A stretch of DNA of 64,000 bases, taken from Luteimonas sp. BLCC-B24. GTDB lineage: Bacteria > Pseudomonadota > Gammaproteobacteria > Xanthomonadales > Xanthomonadaceae. Under the pieces are notes generated by a model. It searched no databases and was not told where the DNA came from. It saw only the letters and a program-made list of their open reading frames with translations. This document shows positions 61,375 through 64,000 of this stretch, one piece after another. The stretch's first letter is position 1. Each line of letters begins with the position of its first letter. The translations under genes and the position numbers were made by a program. Location of the stretch: assembly GCF_028550595.1 (NCBI RefSeq), contig NZ_JAQQGN010000001.1:806001-870000 (forward strand), given 5' to 3'.

Positions 61375-61847
61375 AGGCGCACGCGTGGCCGTCACGCGCG
61401 TGCGGCATCGCCCTTGCGCTCGCGTGTGTGGCGGGCCATGCGATCGGCGCCGGTGTGGAGGCCGGTGCCGCGGACGAGCGCACCCTGGCGCGGGCACTCG
61501 TGGTCGATGACGCGCTGCGCCAGCTGTGCAATGCGCTGCCGGACAGCGATCCGGCAGCTGTCGCCAAAATCCAGCGTGCGTGGTCCGCGCGCAATCGGGC
61601 GCGCGTCCAGCAGGCCGCCGACAGGTTGCACCATCAGTACGAGGTCGCCGCCGATGCGGACGTCGGTGACGCGCGCGCAGCCCAGGACGCACGTACCGCC
61701 GCCGAGACACGCATCATGCACGGCGTTCTCCGCCTGCGCGCGCGGTATTTCCCGGACCACCGCGGCGACGACGCGCACTGCGCGGCATTTCTCGAGGACG
61801 TCGAGCGCGGCGCATTCGATGCGCTGCCCGGCGACGCCGGCGGCTAG
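61371..61847 (+). CDS. Exported hypothetical protein
   Basis: 158 residues from GTG 61371, coupled to the DUF2127 gene. A signal peptide covers about 1-26 (ending GHAIGA). The mature part is mostly helical and charged (chorismate-mutase-like helices are suggested by ALVVDDALRQL and KIQRAW, but no catalytic set is clear). Two Cys lie in LCNALPD and AHCAAFL. Its TAG shares the tetranucleotide CTAG with the stop of the convergent DAHP synthase gene. Confidence 0.6.
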   Translation: MKAHAWPSRACGIALALACVAGHAIGAGVEAGAADERTLARALVVDDALRQLCNALPDSDPAAVAKIQRAWSARNRARVQQAADRLHHQYEVAADADVGDARAAQDARTAAETRIMHGVLRLRARYFPDHRGDDAHCAAFLEDVERGAFDALPGDAGG

Positions 61848-63232
61848 GCGCGTGTGCCCTGCGCGTGCTTGCGCACGATCAGCATCGCGGTCTCGAGCGC
61901 CTGCTCGTAGTTGAGCCGAGGGTCGACCTGGCTCTTGTAGGCGCGCTCGAGGTCGACCTCGGTCAGCGATCGCGCACCGCCCATGCACTCGGTGACATCC
62001 TCGCCGGTGAGTTCCAGATGCACGCCGCCCAGCCGCGTGCCCGCAGCGGCGTGGAGCTCGAACGCCTGCTCGATCTCGCTGCGGATGTTGTCGAAGCGGC
62101 GCGTCTTGTAGCCGTTGCTGGTCGATTCGGTATTGCCGTGCATCGGATCGCAGATCCACAGCACGCGCCTGCCGTCGCGACGCACGGCCTCGAGCAGCGC
62201 CGGCAGGCGCTCGGCCACCTGCGTGGCGCCCATGCGGTGAATCAGGCTCAGCCGGCCCGGCTCGTCGTCGGGGTTGAGCACGTCGATCAGGCGCAAGAGT
62301 TCGTCGGGTGTCGACGTCGGCCCCACTTTCACCCCGACCGGATTGCGGATGCCGCGCATGTATTCGACGTGCGCGCCGTCGAGCGCCGCCGTGCGTACGC
62401 CGATCCAAGGGAAATGCGTGCTGAGATTGAACCAGCCGCTCTGGCGTGGCACCTGCCGGGTCTGCGCTTCCTCGTAGGGCAGCAGCAGGGCTTCGTGCGA
62501 GGTGTAGAAATCGACGCGGTTGAGGTTGTGCACCTGGGCGCCGGCCAGCGTCTCCATGAAACGCACCGCGTCGCCGAGCCCGGAGACCATGCGCTGGTAT
62601 TCCTCGGCCAGCGGGGATTCGCCCACCCATTCCAGCCCCCAGTACTCGGGGTGATGCAGATCCGCGAAGCCGCCGTCGATCAGCGAGCGGACGAAGTTCA
62701 TCGTCATCGCCGACCGGGCATGCGCCTTGATCATCCGCCGCGGATCCGGCGTGCGCGCCTCGGGCGTGAACGCTGGCGCGTTGACGACGTCTCCGCGGTA
62801 ACAGGGCAAGGTCACGCCGTCACGGGTCTCCGTGTCGGCCGAACGCGGCTTAGCGTACTGCCCGGCAAAGCGCCCCACGCGCACCACCGGCAGGCGCATG
62901 CCGTGCACGAGCACCAGGCTCATCTGCAGCAGGACCTTCAGGCGGTTGGAGATGATGTCGGAGGTGCAGTCCCCGAAGTTCTCCGCGCAGTCGCCGCCCT
63001 GCAGCAGGAACCGGCGCCCCTCCTGGGCATCGGCCAGTTGTTGCTTGAGGCTGAGGATTTCCCACGAGGTCACCAGCGGCGGCAATGCGCGCAGTTCCTG
63101 CTGGACCTCGGCGAGCGCCGCGGCATCGGGATAGGTCGGCAACTGCTTGGCGGGCCGCGCACGCCAGGCGTCGGGCTGCCACGCCGGCGCGGCGTTCGCG
63201 GATTGCAGGCGGGCATTCATGGACGGCGACAT
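61844..63232 (-). CDS. Class II 3-deoxy-7-phosphoheptulonate synthase (DAHP synthase)
   Basis: 462 residues from ATG 63232 with GAGGA upstream; ATG 63220 would drop four. The plant-type/Mycobacterium-type (AroA-II) synthase motifs are RRFLLQGGDCAENF, RVGRFAGQYAKPRS, TSHEALLLPYE and CDPMHGNT. It starts the shikimate pathway from PEP and erythrose 4-phosphate. Class II enzymes are usual in xanthomonads and are not related in sequence to E. coli AroFGH. Confidence 0.95.
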   Translation of the reverse strand: MSPSMNARLQSANAAPAWQPDAWRARPAKQLPTYPDAAALAEVQQELRALPPLVTSWEILSLKQQLADAQEGRRFLLQGGDCAENFGDCTSDIISNRLKVLLQMSLVLVHGMRLPVVRVGRFAGQYAKPRSADTETRDGVTLPCYRGDVVNAPAFTPEARTPDPRRMIKAHARSAMTMNFVRSLIDGGFADLHHPEYWGLEWVGESPLAEEYQRMVSGLGDAVRFMETLAGAQVHNLNRVDFYTSHEALLLPYEEAQTRQVPRQSGWFNLSTHFPWIGVRTAALDGAHVEYMRGIRNPVGVKVGPTSTPDELLRLIDVLNPDDEPGRLSLIHRMGATQVAERLPALLEAVRRDGRRVLWICDPMHGNTESTSNGYKTRRFDNIRSEIEQAFELHAAAGTRLGGVHLELTGEDVTECMGGARSLTEVDLERAYKSQVDPRLNYEQALETAMLIVRKHAQGTRA

Positions 63233-63298
63233 CGGCGTTTCCTCGGGTGTCCGCCATCATCGCAGGTTGCTGCGATGCGTCAATTTCCGGCCGGCACG

Positions 63299-63799
63299 TC
63301 AGCGCCGTGCGCGCAGACCCGCGAACAGGGCCAGACCGGCGAGCAGTACGAACCACACCAGGCTCCACGCCGGCATCGACAGGCCGAGGAACGTCCAGTC
63401 CACGGTGCCGCAATCCCCGCTGCCGGTGAGCACCTTCTGGATCAACGTCGGCGTGTCCATGGTCTGGCGCATGAACGAAAACGGGGCGCCGCAGGCCACG
63501 AAGCCGGGCGGGTTCATCTGCAGCCACACATGGCGCCCGGCGATGCCGATGCCGACCGCCGCCGCCGCGAAGCCGAGCAGACCGTACGCGGTACGTCCGC
63601 CGCTGCGCCGCGGCGCATGCAGGCCGGCGACCAGCAGCACCACGCCGAGCGCCGCGAACGCGATGCGCTGGAAGATGCACAGCGGACACGGCTCCAGGCC
63701 CCAGGCCAGCTGCGAGTAGATCGCGAAGCCGATCAGCGCGAAACACGTGACGGCACCGGCGAGCATCAGCGACCGGAACGACCAGCGGGCAGGATTCAT
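63299..63799 (-). CDS. dsbB: Disulfide bond formation protein B
   Basis: 166 residues, four inner-membrane helices. The quinone-linked Cys pair is in EPCPLCIFQR and the second periplasmic pair in VACGAP and GSGDCGTVD. It reoxidises DsbA using quinones. A G-run tract (63800-63825) lies immediately 5' of the start, and I see no purine-rich ribosome site there. Confidence 0.95.
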   Translation of the reverse strand: MNPARWSFRSLMLAGAVTCFALIGFAIYSQLAWGLEPCPLCIFQRIAFAALGVVLLVAGLHAPRRSGGRTAYGLLGFAAAAVGIGIAGRHVWLQMNPPGFVACGAPFSFMRQTMDTPTLIQKVLTGSGDCGTVDWTFLGLSMPAWSLVWFVLLAGLALFAGLRARR

Positions 63800-63854
63800 G
63801 GGCAGACCGGGAGTGGGAAATCGGGACGATTATCGGGCGCGGCGGCGCAAACAA

Positions 63855-63880
63855 AAACCCCGGCAGGTGCCGGGGCTTCG
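63855..63880 (-). terminator. Rho-independent terminator of rplQ
   Basis: The 8-bp stem CCCCGGCA / TGCCGGGG with a 2-nt loop is followed on minus by TTTTTGTTT, 53 bp after the rplQ stop. Confidence 0.85.
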
Positions 63881-63932
63881 TTCCATCGCTGGCGTGAACC
63901 CGCGCGCGGGGCGCGGGGCGCGCTGACGGTTC

Positions 63933-64000
63933 TTACTCGGCGTCGACCGACGCCTGCGGGCGATCGACCAGCTCGACATACGCCATCGGCGCGTTGTCGC
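63933..64000 (-). CDS. rplQ: 50S ribosomal protein L17 (C-terminal end, truncated by window edge)
   Basis: The last 21 codons on minus read DNAPMAYVELVDRP and end ASVDAE before TAA at 63933-63935. This is the C-terminal signature of L17. The alpha operon (rpsM-rpsK-rpsD-rpoA-rplQ) should lie to the right, outside the window. Confidence 0.88.
   Translation of the reverse strand, partial: DNAPMAYVELVDRPQASVDAE

Overview
The window is a GC-rich (about 70 percent by eye) chromosomal segment. It looks like a member of the Xanthomonadaceae/Lysobacteraceae (Lysobacter/Luteimonas-like gammaproteobacteria). Grounds: the gene orders DUF2066-purM-purN-DUF3108, ibaG-murA facing kdsD-kdsC-lptCAB-rpoN-hpf-ptsN-hprK-rapZ-ptsH-ptsI, pyrB-ruvX-algH and pilT-pilU, a methylcitrate cluster using acnD and prpF, a class II DAHP synthase, and C-rich intergenic repeats. 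The genus is an inference from gene content. I saw no rRNA, tRNA, CRISPR array, transposase or prophage, so this is mostly core chromosome.

Layout. 1-3.7 kb: purine synthesis (purM, purN) and two tandem envelope DUF3108 genes. 3.7-5.5 kb, minus: a small EF-hand membrane protein, murA and ibaG. 5.6-17.4 kb, plus: one long envelope and regulatory block. It holds Kdo precursor synthesis (kdsD, kdsC), LPS export (lptC, lptA, lptB), sigma-54 (rpoN), hibernation factor (hpf), a permease-less regulatory PTS (ptsN, hprK, rapZ, an EIIA-Man-like protein, HPr, EI) and mgtE. 17.4-25.4 kb: a cold-shock/DUF1294 fusion, a lipoprotein esterase, an amino-acid permease, pyrB-ruvX-algH, an SlyD-like FKBP, tag and Mn-type superoxide dismutase. 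25.6-32.7 kb: pilU/pilT, yggS-proC-DUF4426, an RsuA-family pseudouridine synthase and an OmpA-family porin with a long structured leader.

33-41.5 kb: a medium-chain oxidoreductase, a three-gene SMC condensin operon of MksF-MksE-MksB type with no nuclease subunit beside it, and fadH. 41.5-45.8 kb is gene-poor: a SleB-type hydrolase, prpF, a DUF5694 gene broken by an in-frame amber stop, and two long stretches without recognisable genes. 45.8-53.9 kb is the propionate (methylcitrate) system: acnD, prpC and prpB on minus, prpE beyond them, and between them a divergent gene that fuses a helix-turn-helix to a citrate-synthase fold. An array of TTGAT/ATCAA half-sites lies in the divergent promoter. 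I read this as prp control by an enzyme-derived regulator.

54-64 kb: an unknown membrane protein, mdh, a glutaredoxin-like protein, an aminotransferase, ppiB, typA, thpR, two small proteins, class II DAHP synthase, dsbB and the tail of rplQ. The observations I rate highest are the HTH-citrate synthase regulator with its operator array, the condensin operon lacking MksG/JetD, the amber-interrupted DUF5694 gene, the ompA leader inverted repeat, and G-quadruplex-type tracts placed directly 5' of three minus-strand start codons.
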